A program made the translations under genes and the position numbers. The notes beneath the pieces were generated by a model. That model had not been told where the DNA came from, searched no databases, and worked only from the letters and a program-made list of their open reading frames with translations. 63,491 nucleotides of DNA, taken from contig DASUHM010000034.1 in the NCBI GenBank assembly GCA_036273515.1, positions 1-63,491 of the forward strand, given 5' to 3'. This stretch comes from Gaiellales bacterium. GTDB taxonomy: Bacteria; Actinomycetota; Thermoleophilia; Gaiellales; JAICJC01. The stretch's first letter is position 1, and every line of letters starts with the position of its first letter. Below are positions 1 through 11,217 of the stretch, in pieces.

Positions 1-2
1 CG

Positions 3-2666
3 CGCGAGCCGATGGACTGGGGCGCCCTCGCTGGGCGCGTGTTCGCAGCGCGCACGCTGGCCTGGGCGGGCGGCGTCGCCACGGTGCTCGGCATCGTGCT
101 GCTCTTCGCGATGGCCGCGAGCCGCGGCTGGGTGACGCCGCCGATGCGCGTCGGGATCGGCGCGATCGTCTCGATCGCCCTCCTCGTCGCCGCGCTCGAG
201 CTCGACCGCCGCGCCTGGCGGGCCGACGCCATCCTGGCCGCCGCGGGCGCCGGCATCGCCGGCCTCTACGCCAGCCTGTGGGCGTCGACCTGGCTCTACC
301 ACCTGATCTCCGGCACGGCTGCCTCGCCGCTCGCGGCGCTGATCGCCGCCCTCGCCGTCGCGGTCGCCATCCGCATCCACCAGGAGCCGCTGGCGGTCTT
401 CGGCGTCTCCGCCGCGATGGTCGCTCCCGTGCTCGTCAGCCTCGACGTCACCGCAGCGGGCCTGCTCTTCGCCGCGGTGATGATGGCGGGCGTGCTGCCC
501 CTGTACGTCTACCTGCGCTGGTCGTGGCTGGTCGTGGCCACCGCCGCGATCGCGTTCGTCGAGTCGCTCGCCCTGCTGGGCATCACGGCGACGCATCCCG
601 GATTCGCCCTCGGCGTCTACGCGGTGGCGGCCGTCGCCGCGCTGCTCGTCGCGATGGCACTCCTGGTCGAGCTGCTGCCCGTCACCCGCCGGCTGACGTG
701 GCTCGGCGGCCCGCTCGTCTCGGCCGCGTTCACGCTCTCGATGGCCGACGCGTTCCTGGCCGCCGACTCGCAGATGGTGCACGGCCACTCGCTGGCCGGG
801 CTCATCCTCCTCGGCGTCGCGCTCGTCTGGGCGCTGCTGGCCTGCGTGCCGGCGCTGGTGCGCCGGCCGCACGCCGACCTGGCCGACCTGCTCGCCGCCT
901 TCGCCCTGGCGGCTGCCGCGACGGCGACCGGCCTGCTCGCCGGCGGCCCTGCGCTCGTGTGCGCGTGGTCGGCCGAGTCGGCCGTCCTGGTCGGACTGGC
1001 CGAGCGCATCGCCCGCCGAAGCGGCGTTCGGCGGCGGCGCGTGACGGCGGCCGCCGGGGTCTACCTCGGTCTCGCGTCGATCGCCGCCTGCGTCGTCGTC
1101 CAGCCGACGGCCGCGCACCTGCCGCACATCGGCACGGGCTCGTGGCAGGGCTCCGTCGCGCTCGCGGCGGTGGCGGCGGCGGGCATCGCCTTCTGCTTCG
1201 GGCTGCGCTGGCTCGAGCGGCCGGAGCGCGACGTGGCCTGGGCCGTGCCGGCGATCGCGATCGGCTACCTGCCGGCCTGGGCGCTGGCCCCCGATTGGGC
1301 CGTCGCCGTCTACGCCGGTCTTGCGGCAGCGCTCTTCCTCTACCGGCGCTCGCCGGCGATGGTCGCCTGGCTGGGCGACGAGGCCGCGATCCTGATCGCG
1401 ACCGGCTGGTGGCTGGCCGGAGCGGGCATCACGCTCGCGGTGACCGCGCCGGTCCGCGCACTGATGCAGGTCGGCTGGGGCGGGCTCGGCGCCCGCCACG
1501 GCCTCGCTTCCCTGGCCGCGCTCGGCCTCGCCGCCGCCGTCGGAGCCTGGTCGGTGCGCCGGCCGCGGCATGACTACGTCGAGCTCGTGGCACTCGTGCC
1601 CGTGGCCGTCGCCGCCTACGCGATCGCCGAGGGGCTCGCCGCGCCGTACGCGATGTGGGCCTGGCTCGGGCTGGCGGGCGCCATGGCGGCCGTCGTGCAC
1701 GTGCCCCCGGTGCGGCGCCGCGTCGGCGAGCTCGCGCTCGTCGTGGGAAGCGCCGGACTGCTTGGCCTCGGCCTCGTGGCCGCGTGGGCCTACGACGACT
1801 CGCTGCACGCCCTCTCGGCACATGGCACGACCGCCGGCTGGGGGAGCATCGCGATCGCCGCGGCCGCCGCGTTCCTGCTCGCCACGGCGCTGCTGGACGC
1901 CCGCCGGCGCACGCTGGCGCTGGTGCTGCCGCTGCTCCTGCTTGGGCAGCTGGCGGCCATGCTCCTGCCCGGCCAGTACCCGCTCGTGGCCGCCGCGGGG
2001 CTCGCCGCGCTGACCGCCGCCGCTGCGGTCGTCTGGCGGCGACCGCTCCCGGGCCGGCTCGACCGCGAGATCCTGGGCCGGATCGGCATCGTCGCCGCGC
2101 TTGCGACCGCGGGCGTCGTGCTCCTGCGCTACGAGACGCCGCGGATGCTCTTCCACACGTCGCACGCCCCGGCGGCCGGCCTGGCCGCCGCGGCGGCCGC
2201 CTCGGTCGCGCTCGTCCTGGCCGCCCTGGCCGCGCGGGCGACGGCCGCTCCGGCGGAGCGCGGCATCGACGTCCGGGCCGTGCTGACCTACGTGGCCGGT
2301 GCGGGCATCCTGTGGACGCTCGCAGCCGCCATCCTCGGCGCGTTCCAGCTCTCCGTCGACGGCGCCGTGGCGACGGCCGTGCACGACGGCTTCCAGCGCG
2401 GCCACGTGGCCGTCTCGGTGGCCTGGGTGATGATCGGCCTGGCCCTGGTCGTGGCGTCGCTTCGCAGCCGCCACCGCGGCCTCCTGCGGGCCGGCGGGAT
2501 CGCCCTGCTCTTCGTCGCGCTCGGGAAGCTCTTCCTCTACGACCTGGCGTTCCTGACCGCGATGGCGCGGGCGATCTCGTTCATCGTCACCGGCTCGGTG
2601 TTGCTGCTGGCCGCGCTGCTCCTGCAGCGGTTCGGCTACAGCACCCGGGCGCCGGCGTCGTCGTAG
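3..2666 (+). CDS. DUF2339-type polytopic membrane protein, 5' end outside window
   Basis: The product is almost entirely hydrophobic: more than twenty predicted membrane spans follow one another over about 885 residues, separated by short Arg/His-rich loops. The opening segment (a short amphipathic stretch, then a GGVATVLGIVLLF span, then a loop ending in RVGIGAI) resembles the conserved start of the DUF2339 core. The frame is open to the window edge, and family members normally carry an N-terminal coiled coil before this point, so the true start is probably upstream; the ATG at 12 is only the first one visible. No biochemical function is known for the family. Its 3' end overlaps the convergent acetyltransferase gene by 31 bp. 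Confidence 0.75.
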   Translation, partial: REPMDWGALAGRVFAARTLAWAGGVATVLGIVLLFAMAASRGWVTPPMRVGIGAIVSIALLVAALELDRRAWRADAILAAAGAGIAGLYASLWASTWLYHLISGTAASPLAALIAALAVAVAIRIHQEPLAVFGVSAAMVAPVLVSLDVTAAGLLFAAVMMAGVLPLYVYLRWSWLVVATAAIAFVESLALLGITATHPGFALGVYAVAAVAALLVAMALLVELLPVTRRLTWLGGPLVSAAFTLSMADAFLAADSQMVHGHSLAGLILLGVALVWALLACVPALVRRPHADLADLLAAFALAAAATATGLLAGGPALVCAWSAESAVLVGLAERIARRSGVRRRRVTAAAGVYLGLASIAACVVVQPTAAHLPHIGTGSWQGSVALAAVAAAGIAFCFGLRWLERPERDVAWAVPAIAIGYLPAWALAPDWAVAVYAGLAAALFLYRRSPAMVAWLGDEAAILIATGWWLAGAGITLAVTAPVRALMQVGWGGLGARHGLASLAALGLAAAVGAWSVRRPRHDYVELVALVPVAVAAYAIAEGLAAPYAMWAWLGLAGAMAAVVHVPPVRRRVGELALVVGSAGLLGLGLVAAWAYDDSLHALSAHGTTAGWGSIAIAAAAAFLLATALLDARRRTLALVLPLLLLGQLAAMLLPGQYPLVAAAGLAALTAAAAVVWRRPLPGRLDREILGRIGIVAALATAGVVLLRYETPRMLFHTSHAPAAGLAAAAAASVALVLAALAARATAAPAERGIDVRAVLTYVAGAGILWTLAAAILGAFQLSVDGAVATAVHDGFQRGHVAVSVAWVMIGLALVVASLRSRHRGLLRAGGIALLFVALGKLFLYDLAFLTAMARAISFIVTGSVLLLAALLLQRFGYSTRAPASS

Positions 2667-3235
2667 GCCTGGGCGGCTGCGTTCGCGGCGGGTGAGGATG
2701 GATAGGCGTCGCGCAGCATCCGGAAGATGAGGTGGCCGTTGCCGTCGACGCCGTCGGCCTGCTCGTAGCCGAGCCGGCGGGGGATGGCGGCGCTGCGGAC
2801 GTTCGCGGGGTCGCAGTGGATCTCCATCCGGTCGACGCCGTCCACCTCGAACGCCACGCGGGTGAGCGCCGCCGTCGACTCGCCCGCCAGGCCGCGGCCG
2901 GTCGCGTCGGCGCGGATCCAGTAGCCGATCTCGCGGGCGTTCCCGTGCAGACGCGGATGCAGGCCGGTGCCGCCGACGACCCGGCGCTCGTCCGGCTCGA
3001 AGATGCCGAAGACGGCGTCGTCCCCGCGGGCGAAGTCCTCGGCGAACCGGGTCAGCAGCTGCCGCTTCTGGTCGAGCGTCGTCGGCTCCGCCTCGGCCCA
3101 CGGCATCCACGGGCGCAGGTGGTCGAGGCTCGTGTCGATGGCCTCCTTCGCCAGTCCCGCGTCGGAGGGATCCCAGCACCGGATCACGAGCCGTGCGGTC
3201 TCGATCCGGAACGCCGTGCTGCCGCGGCTTTGCAT
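2636..3235 (-). CDS. GNAT-family N-acetyltransferase (RimJ/RimL type)
   Basis: This 199-residue protein has the RimJ/RimL-like fold order: an ETARLVIRCW strand near residue 13, a central GIFEPDERRVVGGTGLH strand pair, the acetyl-CoA loop GYWIRADATGRGLAGES (about residues 103-119, matching the family Q/RxxGxG/A pattern), and NVRSAAIPRRLGYE near residue 145. The family transfers acetyl from acetyl-CoA to an amine, often a ribosomal-protein or small-molecule N-terminus; the acceptor here is unknown. A TAGCCT box lies exactly 6 nt upstream of the ATG, so the mRNA is probably leaderless. That box straddles the end of a repeat element (3247-3387). Confidence 0.85.
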   Translation of the reverse strand: MQSRGSTAFRIETARLVIRCWDPSDAGLAKEAIDTSLDHLRPWMPWAEAEPTTLDQKRQLLTRFAEDFARGDDAVFGIFEPDERRVVGGTGLHPRLHGNAREIGYWIRADATGRGLAGESTAALTRVAFEVDGVDRMEIHCDPANVRSAAIPRRLGYEQADGVDGNGHLIFRMLRDAYPSSPAANAAAQAYDDAGARVL

Positions 3236-3241
3236 GCCGTC

Positions 3242-3392
3242 AGGCTAGATGATCGATTCCCGCGCTCGGGGCCTCATGGAGGGCGGTTCAGCCAGAGCCG
3301 TTCGGCGTGCCAGCGTTGCAGCGTGCGGCGGCTGGGGGTGTGGGCGGGACACGGCCCAAGCAAGGGACCGCTCCGCAGCGGCCATCTAGGCT
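3242..3392. promoter_or_regulatory. divergent -10 boxes at both edges of a repeat element
   Basis: On the minus strand TAGCCT (3242-3247) sits 6 nt before the acetyltransferase ATG. On the plus strand TAGGCT (3387-3392) sits 12 nt before the surE ATG. Each box includes bases from the CTAG at a boundary of the element at 3247-3387, so the element appears to lie exactly between two outward promoters. No convincing -35 hexamer is seen for either. Promoter activity is inferred from spacing only. Confidence 0.4.
3247..3387. repeat. repeat E: probable degenerate copy of the AGATG/CATCT element family
   Basis: The 141-bp segment between the divergent acetyltransferase and surE genes begins AGATGATCGATTCC and ends GCGGCCATCT, flanked on both sides by CTAG. 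The left end fits the consensus AGATGRTYGATYCC of the other four copies. The right arm matches it only over the terminal five bases plus scattered positions, and the interior has no clear similarity to the other copies. Membership therefore rests on the ends alone. The segment contains no credible ORF. Confidence 0.45.
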
Positions 3393-3404
3393 TCCGGTCG
3401 CCGT

Positions 3405-4187
3405 ATGCGCATCCTGCTCACGAACGACGACGGGGTCACGTCCCGCGGCCTCCTGGCCGCGAAGAAGGCGCTCGACTCGGTCGGGACGGTGTCGGTGATC
3501 GCCCCGGACTCGAACCGGAGCGCCGTCGGCCGCGGCATCACCATCCACCGGCCGCTGACGGTCGTCGAGCACACGCTGCGCGACGGCTCCACGGCCTACG
3601 CCACCGACGGCACGCCCGTCGACTGCGTCCGGTTCGGCGCCCTCGGCCTCCTGGGTGAGCCGCCCGACCTGATCGTCGCGGGCATCAACTACGGCGTGAA
3701 CCTGGGCGACGACATCACCTACTCGGGCACCGTGGCCGCCGCCTTCGAGGGCATCGTGCTGGGCATCCCCGCCGTCGCCGTGTCGCAGCAGAGCACAGAG
3801 GCGGGCACGCACTTCCGCCGCCAGTCCGGCTACGACTTCGAGCCCGCGGCCGGGTTCCTACCAGGGCTGGTCTCGCTGATCGGCGAGCGCGGCTTGCCGC
3901 CGCGGACGATCCTGAACGTGAACGTCCCGCCGCCGCCCGTCACGGGCGTGTCGGTCGTCCGCCTGGGCCGGCGCATCTACCGCGACCGGCTCGAGCTCGA
4001 GTCGGACGAGCAGGGCCGCCGCCGGTACCACATCTACGGCGACGACCCCTCCTACCACGAGGAGCCCGACACCGACTTCCACGCGATCGCCGAGAGCCGC
4101 ATCGCGGTCACGCCCGTGCATCTCGACCTGACGAGCGGCGCCGGCCTGGACGAGGTCGGCGCCTGGCCGCTCGGGCCCGGCCCCTAG
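3405..4187 (+). CDS. surE: 5'/3'-nucleotidase SurE
   Basis: SurE removes phosphate from nucleoside 5'- or 3'-monophosphates using a divalent metal. The 260-residue length is normal for the family. The N-terminal strand MRILLTNDDG carries the metal-binding Asp pair (residues 8-9). The serine loop follows with SNRSAVGRGIT near residue 43. The conserved block NYGVNLGDDITYSGTVAAA around residues 105-123 supplies the Asn ligand and oligomer contacts. The ATG fits the conserved N-terminus exactly. The gene stands alone, with a -10-like TAGGCT 12 nt upstream at the edge of repeat E. Confidence 0.95.
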   Translation: MRILLTNDDGVTSRGLLAAKKALDSVGTVSVIAPDSNRSAVGRGITIHRPLTVVEHTLRDGSTAYATDGTPVDCVRFGALGLLGEPPDLIVAGINYGVNLGDDITYSGTVAAAFEGIVLGIPAVAVSQQSTEAGTHFRRQSGYDFEPAAGFLPGLVSLIGERGLPPRTILNVNVPPPPVTGVSVVRLGRRIYRDRLELESDEQGRRRYHIYGDDPSYHEEPDTDFHAIAESRIAVTPVHLDLTSGAGLDEVGAWPLGPGP

Positions 4188-4302
4188 CCGGAGTCGGCGG
4201 CGGCGAGCAGGCCGATGTGGTGGGGGTGGCCGTCGGCGGCCATGAACGCGGCCTGGTGGCCGTAGCGCTGGCGCAGCTCGAACCCGAGCGTCGTCAGCCC
4301 AC
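4184..4302 (-). pseudogene. C-terminal remnant of a VOC (glyoxalase-fold) protein
   Basis: Read on the minus strand in the frame ending at the TAG of 4184-4186, this stretch encodes GLTTLGFELRQRYG, then HQAAFMAADGHPHHIGL, then a stop. The order FEL..RYG-QAAF..A-DG--HHIGL closely resembles the conserved segment of VOC/glyoxalase-like ring-cleavage proteins, in which the His pair helps bind metal. There is no start codon and no N-terminal half: directly upstream lies the end of the intact permease gene. I read it as the 3' remnant of a deleted gene. A different frame is open longer here but gives a low-complexity Arg-rich product. Confidence 0.55.
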
Positions 4303-4307
4303 ACCCG

Positions 4308-5474
4308 CTACGTGTACGGCTGCTGGGAGATGACCACCTCCAGGCCGAAGGCGGCCAGGCCCGTCGCGGCGGCCACCGCGACCCATTCGAGCTTCGTCGG
4401 CCGGTCGCGGAACATGGGGTAGACGAGGAAGACGATCGCCTGCGAGACGTAGAGCGCGACCAGCGAGGGCGTGAGCGCGTAGGAGTACGCCTTCTCCGGA
4501 TCGACCAGGCTGACGACAGAGGTGGCGACGAAGAGCACGGCGATCACGCGGCCTGCCAGCCGCACGGGGACGCCCAGCATGGCCCGCGCCAGGCGCGTGA
4601 GCGCGATGAACTCCGCCACGATCACGGCGCCCACGCTCGCGGCCGCCCCGAGCGCGATCGCCGTCGCCAGGCCGTCTCCCTCGTAGGCCTTGACCAGCGT
4701 GTAGCCGGGCGCCTCCAGGAACGCGAGCTGCGAGGAGCCGAGCGCCGCCATCGGCACGGCCACCAGGAAGATCAGGCCGGCGGTCACCGCCACCGTGGCG
4801 ACGATCGTCCGCCGCACGGTCCGACCGCCGCCCGCCACCTCCGCGCCCAGGTACAGGGGCAGGCTGGCGCAGATGAAGAGCAGCGCGACGTTGCCGGCCC
4901 CGCGCAGCACGGACGGCGGGTGGGCGTGGACGTGGAACGCCGCCGGGTGGACGCCCGCGTGACGGGCGACGACCCCGGCGAGGACGAGCGTGAGCCCGGC
5001 CTGGACGACCGCGACGATCGCGACGAGGACGAACACGAGCCGCTCGGCCAGCAGGATGGCGGCGGCGATCGCGACCGGCAGGCCGATCTGCAGCGCCGTC
5101 TGGTGCGGTCTGATTCCCGGAAACGATTCCGGAAGCTGGTCGTAGACGAGGTAGGTGACCGTGAACGGCAGGTACAGGAAGTAGCTGAACGTCCAGATCG
5201 CGCCGTGGACGAGCGCGGCCCGGCGGCCGGCGGCGCGCTCGACGAACGCGGACAGGCCGCCGGACGAGGCGATCTCGCCCGAGTAGCGCCACCAGATCAG
5301 GAGCGGAAACGCGAACAGGGCCGCGCCGGCCGCGACGGTGAGGCCCATGGCCGGAATCGCCCGGTTGCCGACCGCGTCCGGCAGGTAGAGCGCCGCCAGC
5401 GCGAGCGGCCCGCCGACGCAGCCGAGGGCGAAGCCGGCGAAGAGCGGCAGTGGCAGGGTTCCGCGCTCATCCAC
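4308..5474 (-). CDS. APC-superfamily-like permease
   Basis: This 388-residue protein has about eleven hydrophobic spans and few charges. Features recalling amino-acid/polyamine permeases include an early glycine-rich span (FAGFALGCVGGPLALAALY), a loop with SGGLSAFVERAAGRR after span 2, and an aromatic FSYFLYLPFTVTYLVYD span. The substrate cannot be read from sequence. The start is GTG at 5474; no ribosome-binding site is evident. It follows the cupredoxin gene on the same strand with a 45-bp gap and could be cotranscribed. The VOC remnant begins just past its stop. It could belong to another secondary-carrier family. Confidence 0.5.
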   Translation of the reverse strand: MDERGTLPLPLFAGFALGCVGGPLALAALYLPDAVGNRAIPAMGLTVAAGAALFAFPLLIWWRYSGEIASSGGLSAFVERAAGRRAALVHGAIWTFSYFLYLPFTVTYLVYDQLPESFPGIRPHQTALQIGLPVAIAAAILLAERLVFVLVAIVAVVQAGLTLVLAGVVARHAGVHPAAFHVHAHPPSVLRGAGNVALLFICASLPLYLGAEVAGGGRTVRRTIVATVAVTAGLIFLVAVPMAALGSSQLAFLEAPGYTLVKAYEGDGLATAIALGAAASVGAVIVAEFIALTRLARAMLGVPVRLAGRVIAVLFVATSVVSLVDPEKAYSYALTPSLVALYVSQAIVFLVYPMFRDRPTKLEWVAVAAATGLAAFGLEVVISQQPYT

Positions 5475-5519
5475 CGGCTCGCGCCCGGCTTGCGGCGGCC
5501 GATCGGCCGAGGCTTGCGA

Positions 5520-8736
<3,217 letters not shown>

Positions 8737-8737
8737 C

Positions 8738-9997
8738 TCACGGCGCCGAGGCGGCGAGCAGCTGCACGATCCGGTCCTGCAGCCGGTGGGCGGCGGGGAT
8801 GTTGATGTGGCGCCGGTTCATCACGATCGAGAACGCCAGATGGTGGCCGTTCCGGGCCGTGACGAAGCCGGAGAGGGCGGAGGCGCCGTTCAGCGTGCCG
8901 GTCTTCGCGAGCGCGTTTCGGAACGCCGGGCCCGAGCGCATGCGGTCGGTGAGCGTGCCGCTCACGCCGGCCAGCGGCAGGGCGTGGCGGTAGAACCAGC
9001 CGTACGGCTCGGCGCCGGCGTGGCGCAGGACGCCGAGGATCTGGCGGGCCGACAGCCGATCGCCCTTCGAGAGCCCCGAGCCGTCCCAGACCCGCGCTCC
9101 GGCCAGGTCGACGCCGAGGTCGTGCACGTAGCGGTGGGTGATCGTCGCGCCGGCCTTCGTGCTGCCGCGCTTGCCGGCTGCCACGGCGAGATCCTTGGTC
9201 AGCGTCTCGGCGAAGAAGTTGTCGGAGACCTGGTCCATCTCGTAGACGAGCCGGTGGATGGTCGGCGACGGCTCCGCCGCGAGCGTGTGCGCGGCGCCGG
9301 GATGGGTGCCCGTGTGGGCGCGGTGGCCGACCGCGATGCCCTGGCGCTGGAGCGCGAGCGTGAGCTGCTGCGCGGCCCGCAGCGCCGGGGAGGGCGCGGC
9401 CGCGAACTCGCCGAACCGGACCAGGTCCTCGTTCACCGTGAGCGCCGAGAGCGGCGCGCAGTCCATCCACGAGTCGCGCTTCCAGTCGGGCCCCCGCCGG
9501 ATCGTGTCGAACGCGCTCTCGTCGCCGACGACCGCGCCCGTGATGCGCTGTACGCCCGCCGCCTTCAGGCGCACGGCCAGGTCGTGTACGAGCCCGGACG
9601 CGCCGCCGAAGGCCGCCCGCGAGAACGGCACCGTCGCGAACGACGGATCGCCGCCGCCGACGAGCCACAGGTTGCCGTGGAGCGTGCCGGCGGTGAGCGC
9701 GGCGCTGGCCATCGCCCGGGTCTGGAGGCGGTTCGAGAACCCGAGCCGGCCGAGCGCAGAGGCGCTCGTCATGAGCTTCATGTTCGACGCGGGCCGCAGC
9801 TCGACCCGCCCGTGGTAGACCGCCAGGAGCCGGCCCGTGCCCCGGTCGACGATGGCGATGCCGGTGTGGCTGCCCGCGAACCCCGAGGCGGCCACCATGC
9901 CGTCGATCTTGCGGTCGAGCGCGGACGCGCCCAGCGCCGGCGGCGCGGCGACGAGGAGAAGCGCGCAAGCGGCGGCGAGGATTCGTGACGCCGTCAC
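8738..9997 (-). CDS. dacB: D-alanyl-D-alanine carboxypeptidase/endopeptidase (PBP4, class C)
   Basis: This penicillin-binding protein trims or cleaves peptidoglycan cross-links outside the membrane. Active-site motifs are all present: SNMK (SxxK) early, SDN in VSDNFFAE, and KTG in LAKTGTLNG. The large insert between SxxK and SDN is characteristic of PBP4/DacB. I place the start at GTG 9997, which directly precedes a signal peptide ending in ALG; the frame is open to 10138, but that extension is Ser/Arg-rich and collides with the 53-residue HTH gene. It runs convergently into ligA with a 1-bp gap. Confidence 0.88.
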   Translation of the reverse strand: MTASRILAAACALLLVAAPPALGASALDRKIDGMVAASGFAGSHTGIAIVDRGTGRLLAVYHGRVELRPASNMKLMTSASALGRLGFSNRLQTRAMASAALTAGTLHGNLWLVGGGDPSFATVPFSRAAFGGASGLVHDLAVRLKAAGVQRITGAVVGDESAFDTIRRGPDWKRDSWMDCAPLSALTVNEDLVRFGEFAAAPSPALRAAQQLTLALQRQGIAVGHRAHTGTHPGAAHTLAAEPSPTIHRLVYEMDQVSDNFFAETLTKDLAVAAGKRGSTKAGATITHRYVHDLGVDLAGARVWDGSGLSKGDRLSARQILGVLRHAGAEPYGWFYRHALPLAGVSGTLTDRMRSGPAFRNALAKTGTLNGASALSGFVTARNGHHLAFSIVMNRRHINIPAAHRLQDRIVQLLAASAP

Positions 9998-10034
9998 GAG
10001 CTGGAGGGGGAAGCCAGGCAGCAGGCTCCGCCGG

Positions 10035-10196
10035 CTAGCGGGAGAGCGCGAGCTCCTCGCGGACGGCCTGGAAGAGGCTCTTGTCGATCTTGCCGTGGTA
10101 GATGGGGACGGACTGCTCGTGGCAGAGGCGGATGACATCTTCCCGCTTCATGCCGTACTCCTTGGATAGCTCGTCCGGCGTCAGGTGGTTCGCCAT
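10035..10196 (-). CDS. small helix-turn-helix-like protein (53 aa)
   Basis: A 53-residue protein beginning MANHLTPDELSKEYG. The pattern (LTPDELSKEYGMKREDVIRLC, then VPIYHGKIDKSLF) resembles an excisionase/MerR-like winged HTH fragment: a helix-turn-helix followed by a short wing. It may bind DNA or act as a small partner protein; no function is assignable. A good ribosome-binding site (AAGGGGG) lies 6 nt before the ATG. The reading frame extends upstream through a terminator-like hairpin, so the longer version is unlikely. It is the downstream gene of an attenuator-like leader (features at 10226-10359). Confidence 0.6.
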   Translation of the reverse strand: MANHLTPDELSKEYGMKREDVIRLCHEQSVPIYHGKIDKSLFQAVREELALSR

Positions 10197-10225
10197 GCCT
10201 GCCCCCTTGATGGTCTTCGGGAATT

Positions 10226-10256
10226 GAAAAACCCACCGGGAAGGATCCTCGGTGGG
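10226..10256 (-). terminator. intrinsic-terminator hairpin in the leader of the 53-aa gene
   Basis: On the minus strand CCCACCG (10256-10250) pairs with CGGTGGG (10238-10232) around an 11-nt loop. A run of five T and then CAATTC follow directly. This is a standard Rho-independent terminator shape. It lies only about 30 nt before the ATG of the 53-residue gene and downstream of a sigma70-like promoter and an 8-codon ORF, so it looks like an attenuator rather than the end of the Nif3 transcript. A GAATTG just after the small ORF is complementary to the CAATTC after the T-run. Confidence 0.65.
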
Positions 10257-10297
10257 CTCAGCGATGCCGCTCCTCATGTGCGCGCGCCTCGGGCAAT

Positions 10298-10324
10298 TCA
10301 GGCGCGCTCCTCGCAGACATCCAT
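10298..10324 (-). CDS. putative leaderless leader peptide MDVCEERA
   Basis: Eight codons (MDVCEERA) followed by TGA. The ATG is 6 nt after the -10 box TACAGT, so the transcript probably begins at or next to the A of ATG. It has one cysteine and ends 42 nt before the terminator hairpin. Position and size fit a regulatory leader peptide, like the leaderless cysteine-containing leader peptides known in mycobacteria. No direct evidence of translation is visible in the sequence. Confidence 0.4.
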   Translation of the reverse strand: MDVCEERA

Positions 10325-10330
10325 GTCCAC

Positions 10331-10359
10331 ACTGTAGCGACGTGCCCGGACGCCGTCAA
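10331..10359 (-). promoter_or_regulatory. sigma70-like promoter upstream of the leader peptide
   Basis: TTGACG (10359-10354) and TACAGT (10336-10331) on the minus strand are separated by exactly 17 nt. This is the best-matched -35/-10 pair noticed in the window. It lies in the gap downstream of the Nif3 gene and would transcribe the leader peptide, the terminator hairpin and the 53-residue gene. Confidence 0.65.
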
Positions 10360-10377
10360 TCGTTTCGCAGGGCTCTC

Positions 10378-11136
10378 TCAGATGGGGTTCGGCAGGTCGA
10401 TGAAGACGTGCTCGACGCCGAATCGGCCCGCGATCAGATCGCCCAGGACGCGCACGCCGAAGACCTCGGTGGCGTAGTGGCCGGCGGCCACGAAGTGGAT
10501 CCCCGCCTCGCGCGCCGCGGCCATGGCCGGCTCCCGCGGCTCGCCCGTGATGAAGCAGTCCGCGCCGGCGTCGGCGGCGGCCTCGAGCTCGCCCGCGGCG
10601 GCCCCGCTGATGATCGCGACCCGGGTGACGGCCTCCGGGCCGTCGGCGAAGACGAGCGGCTCGGGCGAGACCTCCTTGCGCACGCGCGAGACGAGCTCGT
10701 CGAGCGTGATCGGCGGCTCCGCCCGGCCGATGAACCCGATGGTGCGGTCGCCGACGTGGCCGAACTCCTCCAGGTCGTCCAGCCCCAGCAGACGGCACAG
10801 GAGGGCGTTGTTGCCCACGTCGGGATGCGCGTCGAGCGCCAGGTGGTAGGCGACCAGCGAGAGGTCGGCGTCGAACAGCGCCTTCAGCCGGTCGCGCTCG
10901 CGCGGGCCGATCCGGCGCGGCTCGTTCTTCCAGAAGAGCCCGTGATGCACGATCAGCATCTGCGCGCCCGCGTCCGCCGCCCGGAGGAACAGCTCGAGCG
11001 ACGCGCTGACGCCGGTGGCGATCCGCGTCACCCGCTCGGCGCCCGCCACCTGGAGGCCCACCGGCAGGGCGTCCGGGTACGCGTCGGCCTGCAACAGCCC
11101 GTCCGCGAATGCGACGATCTCGTCTCTCTGGGCCAC
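10378..11136 (-). CDS. Nif3-like dinuclear metal-centre protein
   Basis: About 252 residues of the Nif3/YqfO family (formerly GTP cyclohydrolase I type 2). Metal ligands are recognisable: HHG in LIVHHGLFW, the YHLALDAH motif, and the C-terminal GHYATE segment near the end. Family members form toroidal hexamers with two metals per subunit; the cellular reaction is unsettled. An ATG at 11142 is possible, but the TAGCGT box (11143-11148) lies exactly 6 nt before the GTG at 11136, the spacing seen at other leaderless starts here, so I prefer the GTG. Transcription would run toward the attenuated 53-residue gene. Confidence 0.85.
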   Translation of the reverse strand: MAQRDEIVAFADGLLQADAYPDALPVGLQVAGAERVTRIATGVSASLELFLRAADAGAQMLIVHHGLFWKNEPRRIGPRERDRLKALFDADLSLVAYHLALDAHPDVGNNALLCRLLGLDDLEEFGHVGDRTIGFIGRAEPPITLDELVSRVRKEVSPEPLVFADGPEAVTRVAIISGAAAGELEAAADAGADCFITGEPREPAMAAAREAGIHFVAAGHYATEVFGVRVLGDLIAGRFGVEHVFIDLPNPI

Positions 11137-11217
11137 GCGCATACGCTACCGCCCGAACGGGTGGTCCCACCACCCCACCCGTTGCGCGCGGGCGACGCGC
11201 TGCGCCATGCTTCCGGC

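Noticed and set aside
8738-10138. N-terminal extension of the DacB-like protein to 10138
   Set aside because: The extension is Ser/Arg-rich, has no signal peptide at its start and overlaps the conserved-looking 53-residue gene; GTG 9997 precedes a proper signal.
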